Of a DNA stretch of 9,205 nt, positions 1 to 6,177 are shown piece after piece. Positions within the stretch are counted from its first letter, which is position 1. Every line of letters starts with the position of its first letter. The position numbers and the translations under genes were made by a program. The notes beneath the pieces are model-generated. The model worked only from the letters and a program-made list of their open reading frames with translations. It searched no databases and was not told where the DNA came from. Origin of the DNA: Actinomycetes bacterium (GTDB taxonomy: Bacteria > Actinomycetota > Actinomycetes > Actinomycetales > Demequinaceae); the NCBI GenBank assembly GCA_023432235.1, contig JAEYUX010000146.1, positions 1 through 9,205 of the forward strand. The letters run 5' to 3'.

Positions 1-626
1 ACGTGCGAGACCGCGCCAAACAACACGGCGCGCATGAAGAACACGATGAGAGTCGAGACCACGGGGTTCTCACCAAAACTGATGTAGGCAACGTTGAAGC
101 CGTACAGGATGTCCTCAGTGAGCGTGAAGCCGAGACCCGCGAAGCCCGCAATCAGCGCGCCGTCCATTGGTGTGCGTAGTTTCTCGCGCGTCACCGCAAG
201 GATCATTGCGATCGCAAAAGCTTTACCGACCTCTTCGGTGAGCGGCGCAGCGAGCGCGGGGCCCCATGCTTGGGCGAAGTCGATACCCACGCGCTGGCCA
301 AGAATGGTGATGAGCGCGCTGTTCGAGGGCAGGGCGTAGATGCCGGTGGCCACCACCGCGCCCCACCCGAAAGCGACCCACGCAGTTGAGCGCCGAATGC
401 GCACCCACAACTGGGGCAAACGCAGGAGCCACCACCACGCAATACCGAGCGGCGTCGCGAGCACCACACCGAGCACGCCCACGGCAGGGAACGTCACGAT
501 CCCGTCCCACAGGGCCCCCACGTAAAAGGCGAGCCCAAGGGCAAGGATCACCACGAGCATCCACCATGAAACGCGCGCGAACGCGAAGGCAGGGACTGCG
601 AAACGGCGCCTTGTCAGCTCTTTCAT
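1..626 (-). CDS. PrsW-family intramembrane protease (3' end cut by window)
   Basis: Polytopic membrane protein of the PrsW (M82) family, whose Bacillus founder cuts the anti-sigma factor RsiW within the membrane. The first 208 residues are visible; the rest lies beyond the window edge. Hydrophobic segments lie near residues 20-40, 46-69, 83-110, 155-180 and 189-206. The family motifs appear in order: E131-E132-V-G-K135 (EExxK) in LTEEVGKAF, then GLGFTLTEDILYG with E171, then FGAVSH with H208, the expected third-motif histidine. Start ATG at 626-624 overlaps the stop of the upstream gene by 4 nt (ATGA), so translation is probably coupled. No sigma or anti-sigma gene is visible next to it, so the substrate is unknown. 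Family assignment is well supported by three motifs; physiological role is not. A CPBP (Abi) protease is the main alternative, but the TED-I-L-Y second motif fits PrsW better. Confidence 0.87.
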   Translation of the reverse strand, partial: MKELTRRRFAVPAFAFARVSWWMLVVILALGLAFYVGALWDGIVTFPAVGVLGVVLATPLGIAWWWLLRLPQLWVRIRRSTAWVAFGWGAVVATGIYALPSNSALITILGQRVGIDFAQAWGPALAAPLTEEVGKAFAIAMILAVTREKLRTPMDGALIAGFAGLGFTLTEDILYGFNVAYISFGENPVVSTLIVFFMRAVLFGAVSH

Positions 627-1228
627 GGGCGCGGCTCCAAACCTGGCTCGGCGCTAAAGAAGGTGACCGAGTCCACGATGGCCCGGACGGTATCGAGTTC
701 TCTCTCCACACCATCGGCATCGCCGCGCACAAGGACAAAGATGACTGACTCCCCGTAACGCACCACGTCCACAAAGCGCGGTTCGTCTGGGCCAGCGTTG
801 ACTCCCGCGGTGATGCGGAACACGTCGCGCGTGGGCTCGTACTCGTCGGCACTGTTACTCAACGGGTCAGCAAGGCCGCTGAATAACCCGTCGTCATCAG
901 GAGCGGGAGGTATGACGGGCGGGGTGTCGTAAACCAGCTCGGCAATGTTCTCTAGGAGGCCGGCGGAACCCTCAAACCACACACCGTCTCCGACACCGAT
1001 CGTGACATCTCGCTTGCGCACGACCGGACTACTCGAGGCAGCAGCGGCAATGTCGAGATCCCACCCGGCAGGTAGTGTCACCTCGCCATACACGGTGCCA
1101 ACGACGGTGTCCTCTGAGAGCCGCTGAGTTGACGGCCCCTGCTCGGCAACAATCGGGATCACGAGTCCAAAGACGACCAAGGTCACAAACGTGGCGCCAA
1201 CGAGGCTGGCACGGTTGAGTCGAGTCAC
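623..1228 (-). CDS. Membrane-anchored extracytoplasmic protein, unknown function
   Basis: A 201-residue protein that I do not recognise. It has a short positively charged N-terminus (MTRLNR), one hydrophobic helix at about residues 9-28 with no lipobox cysteine, and then an acidic, soluble-looking domain of about 170 residues. This predicts an N-in membrane anchor with the domain outside. A proline/aspartate-rich stretch near residues 105-130 (PPVIPPAPDDDG) looks like a flexible linker between two mixed alpha/beta halves. There are no cysteines and no enzymatic motif I can name. The start is GTG at 1228; no Shine-Dalgarno sequence precedes it, but a TANNNT -10-like element ends 6 nt upstream, so the mRNA may be leaderless. 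The gene overlaps the PrsW-family gene by 4 nt (ATGA at 623-626), so the two products are probably made together. It may be a partner or substrate of the protease (inference only). Confidence 0.75.
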   Translation of the reverse strand: MTRLNRASLVGATFVTLVVFGLVIPIVAEQGPSTQRLSEDTVVGTVYGEVTLPAGWDLDIAAAASSSPVVRKRDVTIGVGDGVWFEGSAGLLENIAELVYDTPPVIPPAPDDDGLFSGLADPLSNSADEYEPTRDVFRITAGVNAGPDEPRFVDVVRYGESVIFVLVRGDADGVERELDTVRAIVDSVTFFSAEPGLEPRP

Positions 1229-1240
1229 GGGAACACACTA
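1229..1240 (-). promoter_or_regulatory. Possible leaderless -10 element for the 623-1228 gene
   Basis: On the minus strand TAGTGT (1240-1235) matches the actinobacterial TANNNT -10 pattern. It is followed by 6 nt (GTTCCC) and then the GTG start, which would make the start codon the first transcribed base. A convincing -35 is not seen at 16-18 bp; that position falls on the CsoR-type palindrome at 1259-1274. There is no Shine-Dalgarno sequence, which fits leaderless translation. Confidence 0.35.
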
Positions 1241-1253
1241 GCGAGTCACAAGT

Positions 1254-1282
1254 TTGCTATACCCCCGGGGGTATCGTAAGGT
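1254..1282 (+). promoter_or_regulatory. Promoter of the CoA-disulfide reductase gene
   Basis: TTGCTA at 1254-1259 (-35-like) and TAAGGT at 1277-1282 (-10, TANNNT) are separated by exactly 17 bp. The spacer is occupied almost entirely by the palindrome at 1259-1274. Transcription would start near 1288-1290, giving a leader of about 85 nt before the ATG at 1374. The placement is typical of promoters where a repressor blocks RNA polymerase by sitting between the two boxes. Assigned by eye. Confidence 0.6.
1259..1274. promoter_or_regulatory. CsoR/CstR-type operator palindrome
   Basis: A perfect 16-bp inverted repeat, ATACCCCCGGGGGTAT. C-tract/G-tract half-sites flanked by ATA/TAT are the hallmark of operators bound by CsoR-family repressors (Cu(I)-sensing CsoR and persulfide-sensing CstR). 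The gene it controls is a CoA-disulfide/persulfide reductase fused to rhodanese, an enzyme type found in CstR regulons, so a persulfide-sensing CstR-like regulator is favoured over a copper sensor. No csoR/cstR gene lies in this window. The site is also about 30 bp from the GTG of the divergent gene and could affect it too. Confidence 0.7.
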
Positions 1283-1306
1283 AGGTGCAGTCTTCCCACA
1301 CTGGGA

Positions 1307-1366
1307 CGGGTCAGCCGATCAAAGGATCAGCGGGTCAGCGGGTCAAAGGATCAACGGGTCAAAGGA
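1307..1366 (+). repeat. Tandem GGGTCA / AAAGGA repeats in the mRNA leader
   Basis: CGGGTCA occurs four times (1307-1313, 1331-1337, 1339-1345, 1355-1361) and AAAGGA three times (1321-1326, 1345-1350, 1361-1366). A 17-nt block starting AAAGGATCA at 1321-1337 recurs at 1345-1361 with one mismatch, and CGGGTCAAAGGA at 1339-1350 recurs at 1355-1366. The last AAAGGA is part of the functional ribosome binding site, so earlier copies are ribosome-site look-alikes. This suggests slipped-strand duplication of the leader; a regulatory role is unproven. Confidence 0.75.
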
Positions 1367-1367
1367 G
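1361..1367 (+). promoter_or_regulatory. Ribosome binding site fixing the start at 1374
   Basis: AAAGGAG is followed by six bases (TGCAGC) and ATG at 1374-1376. This decides against the longer reading frame open from 1254, whose extra N-terminus would just be translated leader repeats. The FAD-binding beta strand begins right after this ATG (MRIVIVGG), as expected for the family. Confidence 0.85.
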
Positions 1368-1373
1368 TGCAGC

Positions 1374-3053
1374 ATGCGCATCGTCATTGTCGGCGGCGTC
1401 GCAGGAGGAATGTCCGCGGCCGCGCGGGCGCGCAGGCTCGACGAGCATGCCGAGATCATCGTGCTCGAAAAGGGGCCCGATGTCTCTTTCGCCAACTGCG
1501 GCCTGCCGTATCACGTGAGCGGCGACATCACCTCCCGCGATTCTCTGTTGCTCCATACCCCGGCAACGCTTCGCTCGACGCTCAATCTCGACGTCCGCGT
1601 GCACACCGAGGCCACGGCAATTGATCGCCAGGCACGTGCTATCACGGCGAAAGGCCCGGATGGCGAGTACCAGCTGACGTACGACGCACTGGTGCTTGCC
1701 CCAGGAGCGTCGGCCGCCGTACCGCCCATCCCCGGTATTGACCTCCCTCAGGTCACCCACTTGCGTACGGTCGATGACGCGACCGGCTTGGCGTCACGTG
1801 TCGAAAACGCCCGCAGCGCCGTCGTCATGGGTGCCGGTTTCATCGGACTGGAGACGGCGGAGGCGCTGCGCACGCGCGGGCTCGACGTCACGGTTGTCGA
1901 GTTGGCGCCGCAGGTACTGCCGCCGCTCGCCCCTGAGCTTGCCCACCTTGTCGAACAAGAACTTGTCTCCAATGGCGTGAGCGTCCGGACCGGAGTTGCT
2001 GCAACTGCCATCACCGCGCAGGGCATCGACGACGCCGAACCTGTCATCGTGTCTCTCGGCGACGGCACAGCGGTCCCGGCCGACATCGTTGTGGTCTCGG
2101 TGGGCGTCCGGCCGAACACGGCGCTCGCGAAGGCGGCAGGTCTCGACCTCGACGAACGTGGTGCGATTCTTGTCGATGCGGAGCAACGCACGAGCGATCC
2201 GCACGTGTGGGCGGTGGGTGACGCGACCGCCGTACCTCACGCCATCACGGGCACCACCGCCCCGGTGCCGTTGGCAGGGCCCGCTAATCGCCAGGGTCGC
2301 CGCGCCGCCGAATCCATTCTGGGCGTCGCAACTCCCGCAAAGCCCGTGTTGGGAACCGCGATCGTGCGGTTGTTTGGCCTCACCGCGGCGCTCACGGGTG
2401 CGAGCCCGCGGATGCTCGACGCCGCCGGGATCGAATACGTCCAGCATCACACGCATCACGCGAACCACGCCGGGTACTACCCCGGCGCGCAGCAGATGCA
2501 CATGCTTGCGACGTTTTCGCCAGATGGGACGCTCCTTGGCGCCCAGGGCGTCGGCCGCGAAGGAGTCGACAAGCGCATCGACGTGCTTGCAACGGCGCTC
2601 CGAGCAGGCTTCGGTGCTGACGACCTCGCGGAACTTGAGCTCGCGTATGCGCCGCCTTATGGCTCGGCAAAGGACCCGGTCAACATGCTCGGCTTCATGA
2701 TGCAAAATCACGTCTCGGGCATTCTCACCACGTGGGGAGCCAGCGATGTCGAGTGGGCGCGAGCCAACGCATTGATCGTTGATGTTCGCTCGCCTGCTGA
2801 GTTCGCCCGCGGTCACCTACCCGAAGCGATCAACGTGCCTCACACTGAGGTCCGTGCACGGCTCGATGAGATCCGCACCGCGGCTGCAGGCAAGCCAGTT
2901 CGGGTGCACTGCGCCTCAGGCTTCCGCTCCTACCTCGCGCACCGCATTCTCACTCAAGCAGGCATCGACTCCGCGAACTTCGACGGCGGCATGCTGACGA
3001 TGGCCGCAGCGTTGCCACACCTCCCGCTCGTCCGCGCGGACGGCGCGCGCTAG
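1374..3053 (+). CDS. CoA-disulfide/CoA-persulfide reductase with C-terminal rhodanese domain
   Basis: FAD/NAD(P)H-dependent enzyme of the CoADR family, 559 residues, cytoplasmic. It should reduce CoA disulfide or CoA persulfide using NAD(P)H. Visible parts: FAD motif GGVAGG (7-12); the single-cysteine active-site segment SFANCGLPY with C42; second Rossmann motif GAGFIG (153-158); FAD motif VWAVGDAT (278-285); HAGYYPG (365-371) and AYAPPYGSAKDP (from about 424), carrying the conserved tyrosines; then a rhodanese domain from about 462, with DVRSPAEF and active-site loop CASGFRS (C513). The rhodanese fusion links it to persulfide handling, as in CoADR-RHD and NADH-dependent persulfide reductases. 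Five histidines (358, 359, 361, 362, 365) cluster before YYPG. It is transcribed alone on this strand behind a CsoR/CstR-type operator. Its TAG stop overlaps nadB's stop. Enzyme class is secure; preferred substrate (disulfide or persulfide) is not. Confidence 0.93.
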   Translation: MRIVIVGGVAGGMSAAARARRLDEHAEIIVLEKGPDVSFANCGLPYHVSGDITSRDSLLLHTPATLRSTLNLDVRVHTEATAIDRQARAITAKGPDGEYQLTYDALVLAPGASAAVPPIPGIDLPQVTHLRTVDDATGLASRVENARSAVVMGAGFIGLETAEALRTRGLDVTVVELAPQVLPPLAPELAHLVEQELVSNGVSVRTGVAATAITAQGIDDAEPVIVSLGDGTAVPADIVVVSVGVRPNTALAKAAGLDLDERGAILVDAEQRTSDPHVWAVGDATAVPHAITGTTAPVPLAGPANRQGRRAAESILGVATPAKPVLGTAIVRLFGLTAALTGASPRMLDAAGIEYVQHHTHHANHAGYYPGAQQMHMLATFSPDGTLLGAQGVGREGVDKRIDVLATALRAGFGADDLAELELAYAPPYGSAKDPVNMLGFMMQNHVSGILTTWGASDVEWARANALIVDVRSPAEFARGHLPEAINVPHTEVRARLDEIRTAAAGKPVRVHCASGFRSYLAHRILTQAGIDSANFDGGMLTMAAALPHLPLVRADGAR

Positions 3054-4744
3054 CCAAGATCGATTGGGGCCTTCACCAGTTCCAGTTCGCCGTCGGGGCG
3101 CAGCGACGCCGCCAATCGCACCCGGAAGCGCTCGTCGTCAGTCTCGGGGAAGTCCGTCCGTTGGTGACCACCGCGGCTTTCTTCACGGAGATACGCCGCC
3201 TCCGTGATGAGGGACGCACATGCGAGCACGTTTGACGTCTCCCACTCGGCAACCTGGGGCATGACGGCGGGGCTGTCTCCCGTTTGGAACAGCGCGCGCG
3301 CTCCAGCAAGTTTTTCTTGGGCCGACGCTAAACCGGCGGCGTCGCGGAAAGGTCCGGCGCCTCGGTGTGCGACTGCTTGAATACGCGGACGCATCGTGGC
3401 AGGCACCAAGATGGCGTCGCCCGACCGCTCGACCGGTTCGGCATGCGCAAGTGTGCCGTCGTCGACCAGTCCTGCAGCGTCGGCCGCGGAACGAGTCGCA
3501 AAGACCAAGCCCTCAAGAAGTGAGTTCGATGCCAAACGGTTAGCGCCGTGGACTCCCGAGCATGCGGCCTCGCCAATGGCATAAAGACCGCGTAACGTCG
3601 AGCGGCCGTTGAGGTCGGTGAGGATGCCTCCCGAGTGGAAGTGCTGCGCCGGCGCGACAGGGATGAGATCCGTCGCCATATCGAGACCGTGTTCCTCGAG
3701 CCGCTCCCAAATGGTGGGGAAACGTTCGCGCAAGAACTCCGCCCCCAGATGACGGCAATCGAGGAAGACGTTCTCAGAGCCCTCCTCCTCCATCACCCGC
3801 ACGATGTTGCGCGACACAACGTCGCGCGGCGCAAGCTCCGCGAGTTGATGGCGGCCCACCATGAAGCGTTCGCCGGACGCGTTGAGCAGGTGTGCGCCTT
3901 CGCCCCGCACCGCTTCAGAGATGAGCGGAAGTTGCCCGCGAGCACCGGCACCCTGCCACAGCACCGTGGGGTGGAACTGCACAAACTCCATGTCCGCGAT
4001 CGCGGCTCCTGCGCGCAAGCCCGCAGCCACGCCGTCGCCGGTGGCCGACGCTGGATTAGTTGACGAGACGTACACCTGGCCGATTCCGCCGGTAGCGACC
4101 ACCACCGCCTTGGCAAGAGCCGCGCCGATGCCGTCGCGAGTCCCCTCGCCGATGACGTGAAGGGTGACGCCGCACACCGGGCCAGGACGGCCGTCGGGCC
4201 CCGGCGCTGCAGTGAGAAGATCCACCACCATCGCGCCTTCAAGAATCTCCACATGCGGGTCTTGGCGTACGGCCTCAAGGCGCGACACGAGGGCGCGCGA
4301 AATCTCGGCTCCGGTGGCGTCGCCACCGGCGTGCGCGATGCGGTCGCGGTGGTGGCCACCCTCGCGTGTCAGCGTGATGCGGCCGTCCGCCTGCATGTCG
4401 AAGTTCGCGCCGCGGTCAACGAGTTTGCGCACTCGCTCGGGGCCTTCGGTGACGAGAGCGCGTACCGCCTCCCGTGAGCACAAGCCAGCGCCAGCGACAA
4501 GGGTGTCCTCAAGGTGCTCATCAGGCGTGTCTTCGGGATCAAGCGCCGCAGCGATTCCGCCTTGCGCCCAGACGGTGTTGCCGGAACTGAGTTGCCCCTT
4601 GGTGACAATGAGGACCTTGCCCACACGGCGTCGCAACTCAAGAGCAGCAGTGAGGCCCGCTACACCGGATCCCACGACGATGACGTCGGCCTCAACGGTC
4701 CAGCCAGGTGACGGAGCCGAGAGCCGCTGTGCGAAGCGAGTCAT
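3050..4744 (-). CDS. nadB: L-aspartate oxidase
   Basis: Flavoenzyme that oxidises L-aspartate to iminoaspartate, the first step of de novo NAD synthesis; quinolinate synthase NadA uses the product. From ATG 4744 it has 564 residues, close to the family norm. Visible: FAD motif GSGVAG (25-30), the NTVWAQGGIAA loop (56-66), TREGGHHRDRI (126-136), VVVATGGIGQVY (214-225), the substrate/FAD segment EFVQFHPT with H258, RDVVSR (307-312), and CSGVHGANRLASNSLLEG (395-412). The glycine/histidine-rich TREGGHH and the C-terminal segment fit NadB rather than succinate dehydrogenase. An in-frame GTG lies two codons upstream at 4750. Neither has a good Shine-Dalgarno sequence; TAGGCT ends 6 nt before the ATG, so a leaderless start is possible. 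nadA and nadC are not in the window. It follows panD by 61 bp, and its stop shares CTAG with the convergent reductase gene. Confidence 0.95.
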   Translation of the reverse strand: MTRFAQRLSAPSPGWTVEADVIVVGSGVAGLTAALELRRRVGKVLIVTKGQLSSGNTVWAQGGIAAALDPEDTPDEHLEDTLVAGAGLCSREAVRALVTEGPERVRKLVDRGANFDMQADGRITLTREGGHHRDRIAHAGGDATGAEISRALVSRLEAVRQDPHVEILEGAMVVDLLTAAPGPDGRPGPVCGVTLHVIGEGTRDGIGAALAKAVVVATGGIGQVYVSSTNPASATGDGVAAGLRAGAAIADMEFVQFHPTVLWQGAGARGQLPLISEAVRGEGAHLLNASGERFMVGRHQLAELAPRDVVSRNIVRVMEEEGSENVFLDCRHLGAEFLRERFPTIWERLEEHGLDMATDLIPVAPAQHFHSGGILTDLNGRSTLRGLYAIGEAACSGVHGANRLASNSLLEGLVFATRSAADAAGLVDDGTLAHAEPVERSGDAILVPATMRPRIQAVAHRGAGPFRDAAGLASAQEKLAGARALFQTGDSPAVMPQVAEWETSNVLACASLITEAAYLREESRGGHQRTDFPETDDERFRVRLAASLRPDGELELVKAPIDLG

Positions 4745-4753
4745 GCGCACAGC

Positions 4754-4777
4754 CTAGAACCGCGCGAGGCGAGGCAT
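4754..4777 (-). other. Possible 7-codon upstream mini-ORF before nadB
   Basis: ATG at 4777-4775 opens a frame of seven codons (MPRLARF) ending in TAG at 4756-4754, in frame with nadB and 9 nt before its ATG. It resembles the nadB N-terminus (MTRFAQRL) because it derives from the duplicated start region. If nadB is read from the panD transcript, this could act as a leader peptide or decoy start. If nadB mRNA is leaderless, it is not transcribed with it. No Shine-Dalgarno sequence is seen, so translation is doubtful. Confidence 0.25.
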
Positions 4778-4790
4778 GTGCACAGCCTCG
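4770..4790 (-). other. Hairpin in the panD-nadB gap
   Basis: CGAGGC and GCCTCG form a perfect 6-bp stem around a 9-nt loop (TGTGCACAT on the minus strand). A second 5-bp stem, CGCGC (4761-4765) with GCGCG (4794-4798), could extend it across a small internal loop. There is no T-run after it in either direction, so it is a weak candidate for an intrinsic terminator. It may instead be a processing or attenuation element, or a by-product of the duplication. Confidence 0.4.
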
Positions 4791-4805
4791 ATGGCGCGTC
4801 CTTCG

Positions 4806-5300
4806 CTAGGCGTCCCGCTCGGTACGGCCAGCATGAGCGTGATAGGCATCCCAGCCCTCAACGCGAAAGTGGTGAATGTCGAGGCCAGACGGTTCAAGGC
4901 CAGCGCCGGGCGGAACTTGGCCGGGCTCGTCACTTAATTCGACGATTCGATTGTGCTCGTCGACAAAGACGACGTTCGGCGCGTACGCCCGTGCGTCAGC
5001 GTCGGACATCATGCCGTACGCGATGACGATGACAAGGTCGCCCTCATGGATGAGGTGAGCCGCGGCACCATTGATGCACACGATGCCCGAACCGGCCTCG
5101 CCGGGAATGGCGTACGTCGTGAGACGGGCGCCATTCGTCACGTCCACCACGTCAACTTGCTGGCCTGGCAGGATGTCTGCGGCCTCCAAGAGCGTCGCGT
5201 CGATGGTGATGGAACCCACGTAATGCAGATCCGCCTGCGTCACCGTCGCGCGATGGACCTTTGAGATCATCATCGGGCGCTGAAGCGAGTGAGGGGTCAC
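4806..5300 (-). CDS. panD: Aspartate 1-decarboxylase (pyruvoyl-dependent)
   Basis: Converts L-aspartate to beta-alanine, the amine half of pantothenate. It is made as a proenzyme that cleaves itself between Gly and Ser to form a pyruvoyl group. With the GTG start at 5300 the protein has 164 residues. It shows KVHRATVTQADLHYVGS with K14 and the cleavage pair G29-S30, TTYAIPGE with Y63, the INGAAAHL segment (77-84), and VIVIAYG (90-96). The start is chosen because GTG overlaps the panC stop (GTGA, 5297-5300) and has GAGGAGG 10 nt upstream; an ATG at 5273 gives a more usual N-terminus but has no ribosome site. The C-terminal 40 residues, rich in Pro, Gly and His, extend past the conserved core and make the protein longer than the roughly 126-140 residues usual for the family. 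It sits in an operon directly after panC. Confidence 0.94.
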   Translation of the reverse strand: MTPHSLQRPMMISKVHRATVTQADLHYVGSITIDATLLEAADILPGQQVDVVDVTNGARLTTYAIPGEAGSGIVCINGAAAHLIHEGDLVIVIAYGMMSDADARAYAPNVVFVDEHNRIVELSDEPGQVPPGAGLEPSGLDIHHFRVEGWDAYHAHAGRTERDA

Positions 5301-6175
5301 GATGCGTCGTCCTCCTCGGACGGTTCGGGAGCGGGACGCGGTCCGGCCCACCCCACCACGTTGTCAATGAGTCGCGTCTGCCCCACACGTGCGGCAATCG
5401 CGATCACTACCTCACCACGGTAGTCGTCCGCGACGGGTGCTGCCGACGCGGGGTCGAGCGCCCCCACATACTCGACATCGACGGCAGGCACCTCGGCGAG
5501 CGCTCCGCGGGCGACGGCAACGGCAAGCGCAGCGCCGCCGCCTTCCCGCAGCACCTGACCCGCCTCCCCCAATGCACGGCTCAGCACGAGCGCGTCGGCA
5601 CGCTCTTCGGGAGACAAGAACACGTTGCGGCTCGACATCGCGAGGCCATCCGCGTCTCGCACCGTGGGGACCACCTCAATGCGCACTGGCACATTGAGAT
5701 CACGCACCATCGAACGGATCGCGATGACCTGTTGCGCGTCCTTTTGGCCGAAAAACGCGATGTCAGGCTTGGTGAGGTTGAGGAGCTTCAGCACCACGGT
5801 GAGAACACCATCGAAGTGACCTGGCCGGGCCGCGCCTTCAAACACCGCGTTGATCGCACCTGCGTTGACCGTCACCGTGGGCTCGCCACCTGGGTACACC
5901 TCGGCAACAGCAGGGGCAAAGATCACGTCAACGCCAAGGGGTTCGAGCAGCGCGGCATCGGCCTCAAGATCGCGTGGGTAGCGTTCCAGATCGGCCGGGT
6001 CATTGAACTGAAGCGGGTTGACGAAGACGGTGACGACCACTTGGTCCGCCAGGTCTCGAGCCGCGCGCACCAATGCAAGGTGCCCCTCGTGCAACGCGCC
6101 CATCGTCATCACCACGGCACGCGTGCCGGACGTGGCAAAGGCAGAGAGTTCCGCCGCTGTGTGCACGATCCGCAT
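5297..6175 (-). CDS. panC: Pantothenate synthetase (pantoate--beta-alanine ligase)
   Basis: ATP-dependent ligase joining pantoate and beta-alanine to pantothenate through a pantoyl-adenylate; cytosolic, of the nucleotidyltransferase HIGH superfamily. From ATG 6175 it has 292 residues, normal for the family. Visible: MTMGALHEGH (23-32; the HEGH is the HIGH-type ATP motif, and the usual Pro before TMG is Met here), FVNPLQFN (51-58), RPGHFDGV (117-124), FFGQKDAQQ (141-149, usually FGEKD; K145), and MSSRN (180-184). An acidic tail (EPSEEDDAS) ends the protein. A GTG two codons upstream (6181) would form a GTGA overlap with the previous gene, but the GGAGAG at 6189-6184 is 8 nt from the ATG and only 2 nt from the GTG, so the ATG is favoured. 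Its product pathway partner panD follows with a 4-nt overlap, so beta-alanine and its ligase are co-expressed. Confidence 0.95.
   Translation of the reverse strand: MRIVHTAAELSAFATSGTRAVVMTMGALHEGHLALVRAARDLADQVVVTVFVNPLQFNDPADLERYPRDLEADAALLEPLGVDVIFAPAVAEVYPGGEPTVTVNAGAINAVFEGAARPGHFDGVLTVVLKLLNLTKPDIAFFGQKDAQQVIAIRSMVRDLNVPVRIEVVPTVRDADGLAMSSRNVFLSPEERADALVLSRALGEAGQVLREGGGAALAVAVARGALAEVPAVDVEYVGALDPASAAPVADDYRGEVVIAIAARVGQTRLIDNVVGWAGPRPAPEPSEEDDAS
5311..5317 (-). promoter_or_regulatory. panD: panD ribosome binding site
   Basis: GAGGAGG on the minus strand, 10 nt before the GTG at 5300. It lies within the acidic end of the panC coding region. It supports the GTG start for panD over the ATGs at 5273 and 5270, which have no Shine-Dalgarno sequence. 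Confidence 0.65.
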
Positions 6176-6177
6176 GG

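Larger units (their letters stand above)
4726..4791 (-). repeat. nadB: Diverged 33-bp tandem duplication spanning the nadB start
   Basis: On the minus strand, 4791-4759 and 4758-4726 are adjacent 33-nt copies that match at 26 of 33 positions by my count. The downstream copy contains the nadB start (GGCTGTGCGCATGACTCG); the upstream copy has GGCTGTGCACATGCCTCG. The unit is a multiple of three, so both ATGs are in the same frame, but a TAG at 4756-4754 separates them. This looks like an old duplication of the start region that later decayed. Confidence 0.7.

Noticed and set aside
223..852. A 209-codon minus-strand frame overlapping the first two genes
   Set aside because: It is out of frame with both the PrsW gene, which has its catalytic motifs, and the gene before it, and its product is Arg/Ser-rich.
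1307..1366. CRISPR-like array
   Set aside because: The units are 6-8 nt, with irregular spacing and no true spacers or cas genes; it is a short leader repeat.
1254..1373. A 40-residue N-terminal extension of the reductase
   Set aside because: It would include the -10 box and the leader repeats as coding sequence and would ignore the AAAGGAG site 6 nt before ATG 1374, where the FAD-binding strand begins.
1794..2816. A 340-codon open frame on the minus strand inside the reductase gene
   Set aside because: The plus-strand frame carries all CoADR motifs. This shadow is Arg-rich and without recognisable features.
4761..4798. Intrinsic terminator between panD and nadB
   Set aside because: The stem is real, but no T-run follows on either strand, so only a hairpin is reported.
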